Of a DNA stretch of 64,000 bases, positions 1 through 10,043 are shown piece by piece (positions within the stretch are counted from its first letter, which is position 1; each line of letters begins with the position of its first letter). Position numbers and translations under genes: made by a program. The notes under the pieces were generated by a model. It saw nothing but the letters and a program-made list of their open reading frames with translations, ran no database searches and was not told where the DNA came from. Source of the DNA: Onthophagus taurus (Eukaryota; Arthropoda; Insecta; Coleoptera; Scarabaeidae); contig NC_091971.1 of the NCBI RefSeq assembly GCF_036711975.1, forward strand, positions 29,085,501-29,149,500, read 5' to 3'.

Positions 1-13
1 AAAATATTTTTAT

Positions 14-300
14 ACATACAGGCTGTTCCATAACTGAAATAAACATGTTATTTTAAATGGAATGGTACAGTTTTTATTACGTATTCTGATTCTACACACA
101 AAGCTATGTTGACCAATAAGACACGTTGACTCCTAGCGCTTTTAGTTTTTGAGTTATTTTAATTAGAAGCTTTTTTTAGCAGTTAACACTGTGCTCTTCA
201 AATCTGAATTTCTTAGCGACTGATCGAGCTAGAAAGTTAAAATTTGTGACAGTTGCTGTTTGGATTATACAAAGAATCTTGTTCATTTTTTCCTTAGTAG
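14..300. repeat. Left terminal inverted repeat of the 1-9236 element
   Basis: This stretch pairs with 8811-9236 in inverted orientation. The left copy carries about 110 bases (roughly 36-150) not present in the right copy, and the right copy carries an 85-bp mini-element at 8950-9035, so the arms have diverged by indels. Confidence 0.75.
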
Positions 301-342
301 GCCATGAAATAAGACGATAAATAATTCTCAACCAAACTTCAT

Positions 343-1042
343 TTATAAGTGTTCAAATATCAGCCCTCTGTGCTTTATGCATAGATGAAGTCGATTTACG
401 AATTCGGCTTGCACATTATCTAGTGTTTCAGTAGAGATATTTCTAAAGCTTCACCGTATTCTATTCTTTATATCTTCTTTCGTCGTTGGAATATTAGCGT
501 GCCACTTGGGTTTTGACATATCCCCAAAGGAAGAAGTCGTGTGGAGTTAGATTAGGCGATCTTGTTGGCCACGATATTGGACCTGCACGACCAATCCAAT
601 TTCTTCCATATCCAACACTTAAAAAGTTTTAAAAACATCCCTGAAATAATATGCAGGTACCCCGTCGTCGTGTTGAAATATAATTTTTTGTCTAGTTTCT
701 AAATCTACATCTTCTAGCAACTCTTCTTCTAAAAATATTTTGTAAATTTGTCCCGTCAGTATACCTAATTATTTTACGGTTAAATATTCCGCAACAAACA
801 TTTAACGACCATACATTATTTACGCTCCTTAGCCATAGAGGATTGCATAATAATACATATTACATATGTCGGTTTATTAACCCGTTGCTTTTAAAAGTAG
901 CTTCATCACTAAATAGAATTGATGATATGAAATGAGGGTTTTCAATTAATTCATCTAAAGTTGTCAGAAAGCTACTCTGTTAGCAAAATCGTCTCCATGA
1001 AGTTCTTGGTGGAAATTCAAATTAGTGAGCTTTTACTTCTAC
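343..1042 (-). pseudogene. DUF4817-type transposase, C-terminal two thirds (broken)
   Basis: Read on the minus strand this encodes the DDE part of a Tc1/mariner-superfamily transposase. It starts with FHQELHGDDFANRVAF at about 1020-965, then shows LFSDEATF (first catalytic Asp), FQHDDGVPAYY (second Asp, with an extra D) and a degraded GRAGPI-W-P-TRSPNLTPHDFF block at about 590-530. It ends with a GLIFEHL tail and a stop at 343-345. Several stops and frameshifts interrupt it, so it cannot make protein. The N-terminal helix-turn-helix half lies 7.3 kb away at 8386-8665, separated by a retrotransposon insertion. Confidence 0.75.
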
Positions 1043-1450
1043 TTAATAATAACTTTATTGACGATAATATCATTTATTCACATGATGATTTTCGTAGGTC
1101 AGATACATACAATAATAATAATAACAACATCAACAGACATTTCGTGTTTTTTCATCACATTTGTCAATAAACACATTTCACTAAAATTAAATGAAACTAA
1201 CATTAAACATGTTGGACGACAAATTTTCCCCAAGATAGTCGGAGGTCGAATAGTAAGGCTTCTCGAGCAGAAATCGTTTTGTCACGATCTTGAGACGCTC
1301 AACAGGTAACAGTACAGTCTCACGCGGTAGTACATTGACAATTTTAACGGCAATGCCATCAATATTCTTTTGACCCTTGTATAGTCTACTGAATTTAGGG
1401 TATTAAGTGAGATTTATTTCTAGTTTCATAGCTGTGCATGTCGCTATGTG

Positions 1451-2113
1451 TCATAAATTTATCCGCATTGTCTCGTACATATATGAGACACTCGTAAATG
1501 TAGAAAAGAACAACAGAGTTGATATACTTAGTTCCACAAATGATCGGCGACAGTCTTCTTTATACCTTTTGTTATTTAATATCCTAATAGCTCTCCTCTG
1601 TAACCTAAAGACTCTCTCAAAACTAGCTGCACAGCCCAAGACTACAAGAACGTAGGCTGTCTTCAAAACACGTCTCGAAACACTCGCACTCAAAAGGCGA
1701 AGAAAGTAAATGTTGGAACCAAGCTTTTTGCAAATGTAAAAAATGTAATGGTCCCAACACAGTTTTGAGTCCAAACCCCAAGAAATTTTACAGGGTTTTG
1801 CAATTGAAACTGCAATTGAGCGTGTTATCCGGATACTGCCGTAGCGAGAATATGGAAATATACGTTTTATCGGCTTTTAATTTTTTGCAGTTAAACCACA
1901 GTTCGACATCGTTTCTCGCAGCAGCACTTTCTGACACGGCCAAATCATTGATATATATCAAAAACAACAGTGGTCCCAAAATTGAACCTTGAGGCACACC
2001 TACCATAATTGCACACCTAGTTGACAGTCTGCCATCACATTTTACCACCTGACCTCTATTTGTTAAGTACGATCTAATTAATTTAACACTACTGTCATCA
2101 AAGTTGTATTTTT
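1451..2113 (-). pseudogene. Reverse transcriptase, C-terminal part of the CR1-like element
   Basis: Minus-strand translation gives KKYNFDDSSVKLIRSYL, then the RT block GVPQGSILGPLLFLIYINDL (about 2000-1940), and after a region with lost frame the thumb/C-terminal part (FLRLLSASVSRRVLKTAYV and QRRAIRILNNKRY, 1774-1451). The YADD catalytic box is not preserved in the expected place (about 1930), which is disrupted around SESAAARNDVELWF, so the enzyme is inactive. It continues the frame of 5976-7760 exactly when the intervening piggyBac is removed at its TTAA. Confidence 0.75.
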
Positions 2114-2451
2114 TTAACAGGTTGACTGCGGAATTGAAAATTGTAGTATTGCACTGTGTGCGTTACCGGTCCCTGAGGACCGTTATCTTCTTTATCTCTC
2201 TGTGCGGTACCGGTCCTCGAGGACTAGTAATTACGTTATTGTTTATTTTTACTTAACGCATTTTTAAACATTTAATCAATCTGAATGGAGATATAGTTAC
2301 TAGATATCAACAACTACCTATGTCTATAACCGCATTAGTCTAACTCAATCCTAAATAAGTTTTTGAAATTTTTGAAATTGTCACAAAATATAAATAAAGG
2401 GAACCAGAAGATTAAATAGAGTTTATTAGAAATACATACATAGCAAAAATG

Positions 2452-3516
2452 TTATTTTTTGTGGCTTATATTGAAACATGATAAACACATTCCTGGTTGT
2501 CCAGGGCAATCTTTACAATAACTTGTTACTTTAGTTACCAAATTACTTGCGTCTCTGCTAGAATACGTTTCCCTTAGATTGTTGTAGCAACCTTGACACT
2601 GTCTTCTTCTTTTTTTCCCTGGCCCTGATGGCTTTACAAATGTGTGCGAAACTCTTTTCGGTATCTTCTCCCTGGTTTCGTGAGGAGTAAAAACTAACTC
2701 TTGCGCAAGTCTTCTTCTAAACTCGGTAATAGACTGTTTTGAAGAACTAATTTTATTATGTATATTCCATGAATTTACAACAAACGTTCCAAATAAAATC
2801 TCGAACGCCAGCTTTCTGTACCATTTCAAACTTCGACGTAACACTGAGTGGTATGACGACATTTGGTCGCTCAAATCGACCCCCTTTTTGGCTTTGTTGT
2901 ATTGAATAACTGCTTTTGGTTTTATGATATCAACACCTTGCCTGGTCCGCTTACGAGTGGGTATACAGGTTGCGGTATGTGTTGGATCTGTGCTCAGCAT
3001 AAGAACAGGTCGCTTATCCATCCACTTAATAATTCTTAGGGGACCGTTCTGTGCACCATAAATATCACCTTTTTTCATTTTGCTATGGAAACTTTTGGGT
3101 ATACCTTTTCTGTTTGACCTTAGGGTCCCACAGTATTACATTATGATTGAATAGCGACATTGCTAAACCCAAGCTGGAGTAGAAATTGTCAGCATATAGA
3201 TAATGTCCACGTTTATCTTCAAGACATTCTAAAAGGTCGTGCACTATTTGTTCAGAATGGCTTAGTTCTGGTGATGTTACGTTTTTGCTGGTATAGGCAA
3301 TTATATTATTCGTATATCCATCCACGGTACATAATTTGTACAATTTGATTCCGTTTGGATTTCGTTTGGATTCCGGATGTGTTTTGTTCGGAATATATTG
3401 TCGAAAACACAGCCTGCCTTGAAAAGGAATCATGCTTTCATCAATAACTATCACACTGCCTGGTGTTAAGACTTGTTTGAAATTTGTATTTGCTGCTTCT
3501 AATCGACCTCGTATTT
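2452..3516 (-). pseudogene. piggyBac transposase, C-terminal part
   Basis: This is the DDE_Tnp_1_7 catalytic region. PGSVIVIDESMIPFQGR carries the first Asp (near 3440), HYLYADNFYSSLGLAMSL the second (near 3200), and KAKKGVDLSDQMSSYH the third (near 2875), so all three catalytic aspartates are still present. The C-terminus has the Cys-rich zinc finger (CQGCYNN, CKDCPGQPGMCLSCF). A frame change near 3080-3085 (between RYTQKF and MKKGDIYG) and the DUF4817 insertion at 3517 inactivate it. The N-terminal half is at 5071-5920. Confidence 0.85.
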
Positions 3517-5070
3517 TATACGGGGTGTCCCGCAACGATTGTACAATACTGCATTAGCGTATTCTCTGATCGAAAATAGACAAGAAAAGTCTAATAAACA
3601 TAGGTCCGAAAATGGACCAATTTCGAGATATTCAAAGTTTTAGTTTCATAAGCTGACCTATTGTAAATATCATTAATTCTAACGATTTAGATGCAGTAAT
3701 TATATGATTACCATGGTTACGATGGTTAAGATAAAGTTTAATAAATAATAAGTTAATTAATACAGTTCATTAATAATTTAACAAAACAAGTAACAAAGAT
3801 TGTTTAAGAAAATCGTTCAACCAGCATAAAAACAACGAATATTTAACAAATTGGAAAAGATTCATGTCATAATAAATGTTTAATATGCGCACCATTTACT
3901 TCTAAACACAAACGGATACGTTTTCTAAATGAACTTCTAATGCGTTCAAAGATACCAGGAATTTGTTTTACTGTGTCAAATGGTGGCCACGGGACAGGAC
4001 CTCCTCAGCCAATCCACTTATTGCCAAATCTGTTATTTAAGTATGCTCGAGTAGCGCGTGCATAATGTGCTGGTGCTCCATCGTGCATAAAGTAGCAATC
4101 TTCTAGAATTTGTTGAGGTAATTCATCAAATGCCTCTGTAAGGTCATTTTGTAAAAAATGTATGTAGGCATCGGCTGTCAATCTCTTTGGAAGAAAAAAT
4201 GGACCTAATAACTGATCACCTATAACTCCAGCCCATACATTAACACTGAATCGCCACTGATGACGAGTTTCTAGTATTGCATGGGGATTTTCATCGCTCC
4301 AAACGTGCTCATTATGAATATTAAAAATTCCGCTTTGAGTAAATGTTGCTTCATCCGTAAATATGGCCCACCTACAAAAAATCTCTCTTTTTTTGCCATC
4401 ATTTTCTGTTAGAGCTTGAACAGTGTTGTAATGATAAGGATAAAGCAACTGCTCCCTTAAAATGCTGTGAACGGTTGTTTTGTTAATGTTTTGTTGTGCA
4501 GAAATTCTTCTAATGCTGGTTGAGGCATTTTCATCGACTCTTCTCAAAACTGCTTCTTCTAATTCCACCGGCCTTGTGCAATGTCTCTCCGTGGAATGGC
4601 TGTGGGTTACGCTTCCCGTTTCTTTTAATCTGAGAAATAGTCTGCTAAAGGTGTGACTATTAGGCAATCGTCTGTTCCTGAACCTTTGCGCGTAATGACG
4701 AGCTGCTAACGACGCATTTCCATCAGCTAGCTCGTAACAATACACCATATCCGCCATCTCTTCCTTGGAGTATTTAATAGGAGCCATACTTAATAGTTTT
4801 ATTAAATTAAATAGTAAAATAATAATTTCGTGAAGTATTATTATTTTTTTTTTGATTAGACAACTTATCGTTATCATAGTAACGACTTAATTATTATAAA
4901 AACAAATTTAAATTCATGATGTTAACAATATCAACTTATGAAACTAAATCTTTGAATATCTCGAAAATGGACCATTTTCGGACCTATGTTTATTAGGCTT
5001 TTTTTGTTTATTTTTGATCATAGAATACGCTGATGCAGTTTTGTACAATCGTTGCGGGACACCCTGTATA
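3517..5070 (-). mobile_element. DUF4817-type Tc1/mariner-like element inside piggyBac
   Basis: The ends are TATACGGGGTGTCCCGCAAC and, inverted, TATACAGGGTGTCCCGCAAC. The inverted repeat continues for roughly 140 bases with few differences, including a GGTCCGAAAATGG motif on both sides. The flanks show TA or TATA duplication, as expected for this superfamily. One minus-strand transposase pseudogene lies inside (3867-4787). Outside the arms the sequence returns directly to piggyBac coding sequence on both sides, although the restored frame is one base off, probably through later decay. Confidence 0.85.
3867..4787 (-). pseudogene. DUF4817-type transposase lacking its third catalytic Asp
   Basis: The start is the Met of MAPIKYSKEEMADMVYCY at 4787, giving 306 residues with one internal stop at 4005-4007. 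The N-terminal DUF4817 helix-turn-helix domain spans about residues 1-60, a second HTH (RRISAQQNINKTTVHSIL) about 95-125, then the catalytic core with IFTDEATF (Asp 1) and FMHDGAPAHY (Asp 2). After GGPVPWPP the protein jumps straight to FDTVKQIPGIFERIR. The conserved RSPDLxPxDFFLWG segment with the third Asp is missing from the copy, so this enzyme is dead twice over. The C-terminal residues IKHLL match the family ending. Confidence 0.85.
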
Positions 5071-5920
5071 GTCGATCAGTTTTATCAGCAGTGTCGTTAT
5101 TGCAAAAATGTATGCATCGCATTAACAAGAGAAATCTGTCCCGGGACATAGTGTTAGAAATAAACTCGTTACGGAACATAGAATCCTTTGACCAATAGAG
5201 ATTAAAAGCAGGAAGAACGTTCAGCCCCATTACCAAGATAATTGAAAAATATCGTCTTATTTCTGCTTCGTCGCAATCAACCCACAGATTTAGTCGAGAT
5301 TTTGAGGAGTTCGGATTTATCAATATTTGACGTGCATATCTGTTTGTTTCTTCAACAATAGTTTTTACTATATCGTCTGATAAAAATAACTGGTACACGT
5401 GTATAGGATTTTTTATCGTAGTGATATCAAAATTTAGTGTAGACGATTCTTGCCTTTGGTACACGTAACCGTTATCTTCAGTTATATTATGCCATTCCTC
5501 TTCATTTTGCATACAATTTTTTACTGGTATTTCATCTAAAACGACATTATCATTTTCTGTATATTCCATGCAATTATCTTCGTCGTTGGAGCGGTTTTCA
5601 TCACTTTCACAGTCTGAAGACGGTGGAACATAGTTTTTGTCAAGAAACTCGGAGTCATCAGTGTCATCAGAATCAAATGCATCAATATCAGAATCATTTT
5701 CGTCATCACTAATAGCATCATTTAATGGTTTATTAGCTGTAATGTTTTTCGACGAACTAGGTGTTTCAGACTGGGTAGGATAATCAACGGTATCAACATT
5801 TTTTTCCTGTCCAGTAACACACATACTACTTTTGTTCTTATCACTGTTAACCGTTTTTTTGTTAACATTTTCTACCTCGCACTTGGCTAAAACCAAAATT
5901 TTCTTTGTACGTGACGACAT
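5071..5920 (-). pseudogene. piggyBac transposase, N-terminal part
   Basis: I chose the Met of MSSRTKKILVLAKCEVEN at 5920; an earlier in-frame codon at 5953 is not needed. The protein has the acidic, low-complexity N-terminus usual for piggyBac transposases (SDDENDSDIDAFDSDDTDDS), then the start of DDE_Tnp_1_7 (IHVYQLFLSDDIVKTIVEETNRYA, then YFSIILVMGLNVLPAFNLYW and SRDRFLLLMRCIHF). It breaks at DKTDRLY, where the DUF4817 element is inserted. The catalytic half continues at 3516. Confidence 0.85.
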
Positions 5921-5975
5921 TCTGTTACACACGAAAGAAGAGCCACTATACAACCCGTTATAACATAACTGTTAA

Positions 5976-7760
5976 TTTAGCAATTAATAGGTCATGCTGT
6001 ACACAGTCAAATGCCTTACTGAGGTCACAAAAAGTTGCTACAGCATATTCCTCATTCTCATAGGCCTCTATTATATTATATACGAAAGCCACAATGGCCT
6101 TGACCGTATTTAGACCCCTTCGAAAACATACTGAGAGTAAGTGAACAAGTTATTCTTCTCAAAATACTAAATAATTTGGTTTGTCAAAGCTTTTTCCATT
6201 ATTTTCGAGAAAATCGGAAGTAAAGAGATTGGTCTAAAGTTCTCGATATTATTGCTATCTCCCTTTTTGTATATCGGAACAATGAGAGCAACTTTTAAAC
6301 AATCGGGAAACATACATTCGCCCAATAATAAGTTAATTAATTTACACAGGGGAATTATAAATAGATTTTTGATATGTTTAATTAAGTTAGTAGATAGACC
6401 AAAAATGTCTCTAGTAGACTTTGAGTTCAATGAATTTACAATATCCCGCACCTCATTAAAGGACACCTGCACAAAAGAGAAGCAACAATCTGTTACGCTA
6501 ATTTTATTCAAACTTTCTCTCATCATATCGTCTATCACAACACCACCACCACCATCAACATTACCCTGTATCTGATGTGGAATATTTACAGAAAACTCAT
6601 TGGCATAGTTAGGATCAAAAACTGCTTCAGTTCTTGGGGATCTGTTAGCTCTTCTGCTATTAATTAAATTCCACATAGCTTTACCAGAAAAATTTGACTC
6701 ATTGAGACTCTTATCATTAAATTTAATTTTTGCTTCAGTTAACATTTTATTATAGTTATGATGAAGCTTATTTCGATGTATCCTAATAACCTCTGATTTA
6801 TTACAAGCATATAGGATATCTAGGATATTCAAACGTTCGCGCATATCCGATGAATATAGCCGATGATTTCAATCTATCCACAGATATTTCTTTCTCAGGA
6901 AAAACAACGGTGAACGCATATATTATTTTATCCATGAATAATTCAAATTTAGAGGAAGTGAGAAGACTAGCATCCGACACAAAGTCCCAGTCGATATTGG
7001 AGACAGCATTATAGAATTTATTTTTACCTATTTGCGTTATGCGCCGTAATGTTATATTTTGATCAACAACATTATTACTACTTAGACTACACTTCATAGA
7101 TATACTATTGTGATCTGAAAATTGATCACCAATGTTAATGTCAACATTGTGATCGTTAAAATTTATGAATATAATATATTGGGTGCAAATTGGATTGATA
7201 ATATTATTATCAATACAATTAGCACCCCTGGTCGCACCATCCACCATCTGCAAAAAACCAAAAGTGTCAAAGCAGTCGATCAGCCTATCCGCTTCTCCAT
7301 CATTCGTGCCAAACCTAACATTAAAATCCCCAGTCACAATTACTCTCCTGTTACTGAACATAGACAGCACATCATCCAAGTAGATCCAGAAAGACATTCA
7401 GGCAGCCTTTGGGAGATCGATAAGTATTTAAAATTATAATATCATCTTTATTCAATAAAACACCACTCACTTCAAAGTGTACTTCACGCGACAAACGACT
7501 AACAGATTCAAGAGTTTCAAATTTCATTTGTTCATTTATCATTATCACTACTCCACCATGAATATGAATATTTCTACTAAAAGATGAACAAGGGACAAAA
7601 TTAAGCAACTTGAGCACATCCACTTCATCAGATTTCAACCAACTAACTCTTTGTAAAGCAAAGCACTTGGTACTCTTTGTCGATCAGGTAACCCTCTAAG
7701 ACATTTAACTTACTATTCAACCCCCGAACATTTGAGTACAATAACTCTAAACTATGATCA
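5976..7760 (-). pseudogene. Endonuclease and N-terminal reverse transcriptase of the CR1-like element
   Basis: The minus strand begins with NVRGLNSKLNVLEGYLID, the first strand of the apurinic-type endonuclease. VLCFTKSWLKSDEV stands where the family has TEtWL. VTGDFNVRFG supplies the GDFN motif and FSDHNSISMK the terminal SDH motif (7100). The linker (HRNKLHHNYNKMLTEAK) leads to RT blocks SLNSKSTRDIFGLST, ENFRPISLLPIFSKIMEKAL, and DLSKAFDCVQHDLLIAKL, which ends exactly at the piggyBac TTAA (5975). Frameshifts near 7385 and 6840 and the insertion make it a pseudogene. Confidence 0.8.
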
Positions 7761-8030
7761 TTTTTTTTTCTGTTACTTCTTCCACAATGGGGAAAATCTA
7801 ATCATTACAGCAGATAGTAACAAGATTGTGGTTTCTTACTACATTAAAGTGTTGATTTTCTTGTATCAAGTTTGCTATATAATTAAAAAGTTTTTTTTAC
7901 CTTTCGAGTTCATGTCGTGTTTTTTCAGTCATGTTTAAAAGCTGATTGCTATCTACAAAACATTTCATACATTTATCAAATTTGCTTAAAAAGGTATACA
8001 TGTTACAGTTAAAATTATAAATATTTTCGT

Positions 8031-8385
8031 TTAAGTAGTGTTTGTCCAATAGGGAACAGATAGGTTTGAACAATCATGCAGCCAGTTTAGTTTGGCATAA
8101 ATATGTGCTGGTACATTACTGTTACCAAGTATGTCATTTGTTCTTGCAATAACAACAACATAATAATTTTTAGTAAAATCAAAACATAATTTCTCAACAT
8201 TCTCCAATACATTTACAAAATACGCATTTAGCTTACATACAGTAAGAACGTCACAACCATTTTGGTAGAAAGAGACTGGAGTCGCGGCCATGACTGTCAG
8301 AAAGCACAAGCACAAGTTTTTGTTAATCGAACACTTAAAAAGTTAATTTTCCTTTCCAAGCTTTCAATCTGGTCATATATGTTGG
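8031..8385 (-). pseudogene. Decayed ORF1 with SGNH esterase-like signature
   Basis: Across two frames the minus strand shows a coiled-coil-like start (IESLERKINFL), a GDSL/SGNH-type block (LSDSHGRD, near 8290) and, downstream, VVVIARTNDILGNSNVPAHI (near 8150), which resembles the later GTND-type block of esterases found in ORF1 of some CR1-group retrotransposons. Stops and frameshifts break it. Its place just upstream of the endonuclease fits ORF1. The esterase call rests on two short motifs only. Confidence 0.5.
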
Positions 8386-8665
8386 TCTAGCGATGTGTCG
8401 TATACTTACATGCTGATTCTCTTGCAAACTTAATAAAACATTTAGTTCGTTATTCTCTTCTCGAACCGCATACGACTTTTTTCGACGTTATGTCGACACT
8501 TCCAATATCTTCAAATCTATGTAGTACATTATCGAAACATCGCCTGCTCGGAATTCGGGCATTTGGATATCTTTCATGATATACGCTTTGAGCAAGAAGA
8601 GTATTTCGTTGGCATTCTCCCAAAATAAAAACCATGTTCACAAATTCGTTATTTATGTAATTAAT
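8386..8665 (-). pseudogene. DUF4817-type transposase, N-terminal DNA-binding part
   Basis: Minus-strand translation gives NNEFVNMVFILGECQRNTLLA, then YHERYPNARIPSRRCF, then VLHRFEDIGSVD, the typical DUF4817 helix-turn-helix pattern. The second HTH begins at about 8430 (QENQHVSIRHIAR) and stops where the CR1-like element is inserted. Its catalytic half is 343-1042. The original start Met is unclear. Confidence 0.75.
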
Positions 8666-8810
8666 AAAAATATGACATTTGAAATATCGTTTAATTTGTC
8701 ATCGTTAACTTGTTTTTTTTTAATTTGGATCAAGTCAACGGTTACCACCTGTGAAATTACAAACAATTATGACGGTATCACTTGAAAGCTGTCAAATGTA
8801 TATATTTCAT

Positions 8811-9236
8811 GGCCTACTAATAGAAAAAATATATAAAATCTGCCATTCTTTACATGATTTTGATTCATTCCGTTATATCAGCTACAACAGATAGGACATG
8901 TACTTCAAATTTGTAGAGAATTAAATTCTCTATCTGATAAGCTAATCAAATATGGGGTGTTCCATTTAAAATTTTCGACTTTTTTGCAATTGAGTATGGT
9001 AAAACAGTAGTTACATTTTTGAACACACTGTATAAGATAAACCAATGTAGCCAATAGCGATCTATTTAAGGATATCTAAACAGCAACTGTTACAAATTTT
9101 AACTTTCAAGCTCGATCAGTCGCTAAGAAATTCAGATTTAAAGGGCCAGTGTTAATTGCCAAAAAAAGTTGTTAATTAAAATAATAGTTAAATAAAAGTT
9201 GTTATGAAACACCCTGTAAGTATAAAAATATTTTTC
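8811..9236. repeat. Right terminal inverted repeat of the outer element
   Basis: This is the reverse complement of 14-300. The best block runs from about 9085 to 9230 and ends GTTATGAAACACCCTGTAAGTA. A second block near 8811 (CATGGCCTACTAATAG) pairs with about 296-307. A short mini-element at 8950-9035 interrupts the arm. Confidence 0.75.
8950..9035. mobile_element. Possible 85-bp mini-element with Tc1/mariner-like ends
   Basis: The left end is TATGGGGTGTTCC and the right end, inverted, is TATACAGTGTGTTC. Both resemble the TATACAGGGTGTTCC ends of other elements here. It sits inside the right arm of the outer element and has no counterpart in the left arm. With only about 13 imperfect bases of repeat it may also be chance. 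Confidence 0.35.
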
Positions 9237-9589
9237 GTCTATAGTGTGACAAATTTCCTACAACTTTTGTCCATGGAAGAACTGCGTATCTCGACTCGTT
9301 AATGCCATTCATGTATTTTGTTGCTTACGTGGGACGTGGGAAGACCCCGTTGCTAGGATAGGCAGAACACTGAAAAATAAGGAGAGCTTGCTTACTAAAA
9401 AAAAATCGTAACGGCAACATTGTAATGAAACCTCGAAATGGCTTTTTCTGATGAGTTAACCAGGAATAACTTACATTTATTGATAGTTGAAAATGCAATG
9501 TCAATAACATTGTATTTTAACATTGTAATAACATTGTATATTGCTGATAAATACGTTAAGTAATAATCGAAATGTTGAATAGACCGACA
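9237..9589. other. No recognisable gene
   Basis: AT-rich sequence between the outer element and a transposase fragment. I see no convincing coding frame, repeat or RNA gene. Confidence 0.5.
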
Positions 9590-10043
9590 TGTTATTAACC
9601 TTTCGCGAGTGTTTGCAAATGCTAGTGCAGCTATTACGCTTTATGTAGAAAAGTTTCTCAGAAGGAATGTTCCAATTAAAAAAAGTTTAAAGTCCTGGAA
9701 CGACGTTGTCGAGAAACTGGGAATGTGAGACCAAAAATATTAATTCCGGTAGCCCGAGAACAATAAGAACAACTCAGAAAGAGAATATCATTTTAGATTT
9801 AGTTGATCAAGATCCAACCATTAGTGTAAAGAATATGGCACGACAAACAAATACGTCTCTGCATCAAGTATTTGGAGGATACTTAAGGAGCAGCAGCTAC
9901 ATCGTTATCACACTACAGAGATGTCCAAGAGCTCTTACTATACCATCTATTGGTTAGAGTGGATTTATGTCAAACGTTAGAAGAAAGGACTACCCTCAAT
10001 CCAATTTTTTTCAAATGTATCCTTTTTACCGACGAGTAACCCT
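9590..10043 (+). pseudogene. DUF4817-type transposase fragment
   Basis: In three alternating frames the plus strand reads NASAAITLYVEKF, RRNVPIKKS, then DLVDQDPTISVKNMARQTNTS, RILKEQQLHRYH and FFSNVSFLPT, i.e. the DUF4817 domain, the second HTH and the beginning of the catalytic domain (the slot of the LFTDEATF motif). Frameshifts occur near 9720 and 9870. The copy ends exactly at the TTAA that starts the next piggyBac remnant, and its catalytic half is not found beyond it. Confidence 0.65.

Larger units (their letters stand above)
2114..5975 (-). mobile_element. piggyBac-like transposon with TTAA target duplication
   Basis: TTAA occurs at 2114-2117 and at 5972-5975, and both ends start TTAACAG read inward. 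Collapsing the two TTAAs rejoins the host reverse transcriptase in frame (IAKL followed directly by KKYNFDD), which fixes both borders precisely. Inside, the transposase is coded on the minus strand and is itself split by a 1.55-kb DUF4817 element. The left subterminal region carries a twice-repeated GGTACCGGTCCTCGAGGA-like motif near 2165-2225. Apart from TTAACAG, the terminal inverted repeats are weak. Confidence 0.85.
1043..8385 (-). mobile_element. CR1-like non-LTR retrotransposon inserted in the DUF4817 transposase
   Basis: On the minus strand the order is a degraded ORF1 with an SGNH esterase-like signature (8031-8385), an apurinic-type endonuclease (about 7760-6850), a reverse transcriptase (6844-5976, then 2113-1451) and a short 3' end. 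The 3' end reads AATAAAG then TTATTATTA, the microsatellite-type tail of CR1/Jockey-group elements, at about 1043-1060. The upstream edge falls where the DUF4817 transposase frame breaks (about 8385; exact base uncertain). A complete piggyBac element sits inside its reverse transcriptase. I see no clear target duplication. Confidence 0.75.
1..9236 (-). mobile_element. Outermost Tc1/mariner-like (DUF4817-type) element, heavily interrupted
   Basis: The first 300 bases and bases 8811-9236 are inverted copies of each other. They share, for example, the stretch around 215-265 and its reverse complement around 9085-9140. The ends read TACAGGCTGTTCC on the left and TACAGGGTGTTTC on the right, the form used by other DUF4817-type elements in this window. 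Both the C-terminal (343-1042) and N-terminal (8386-8665) parts of one minus-strand transposase lie inside, so the element is bona fide but split by a 7.3-kb retrotransposon insertion. The AT-rich flank is also palindromic up to base 1, so the true left end may lie just outside the window. Confidence 0.75.
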
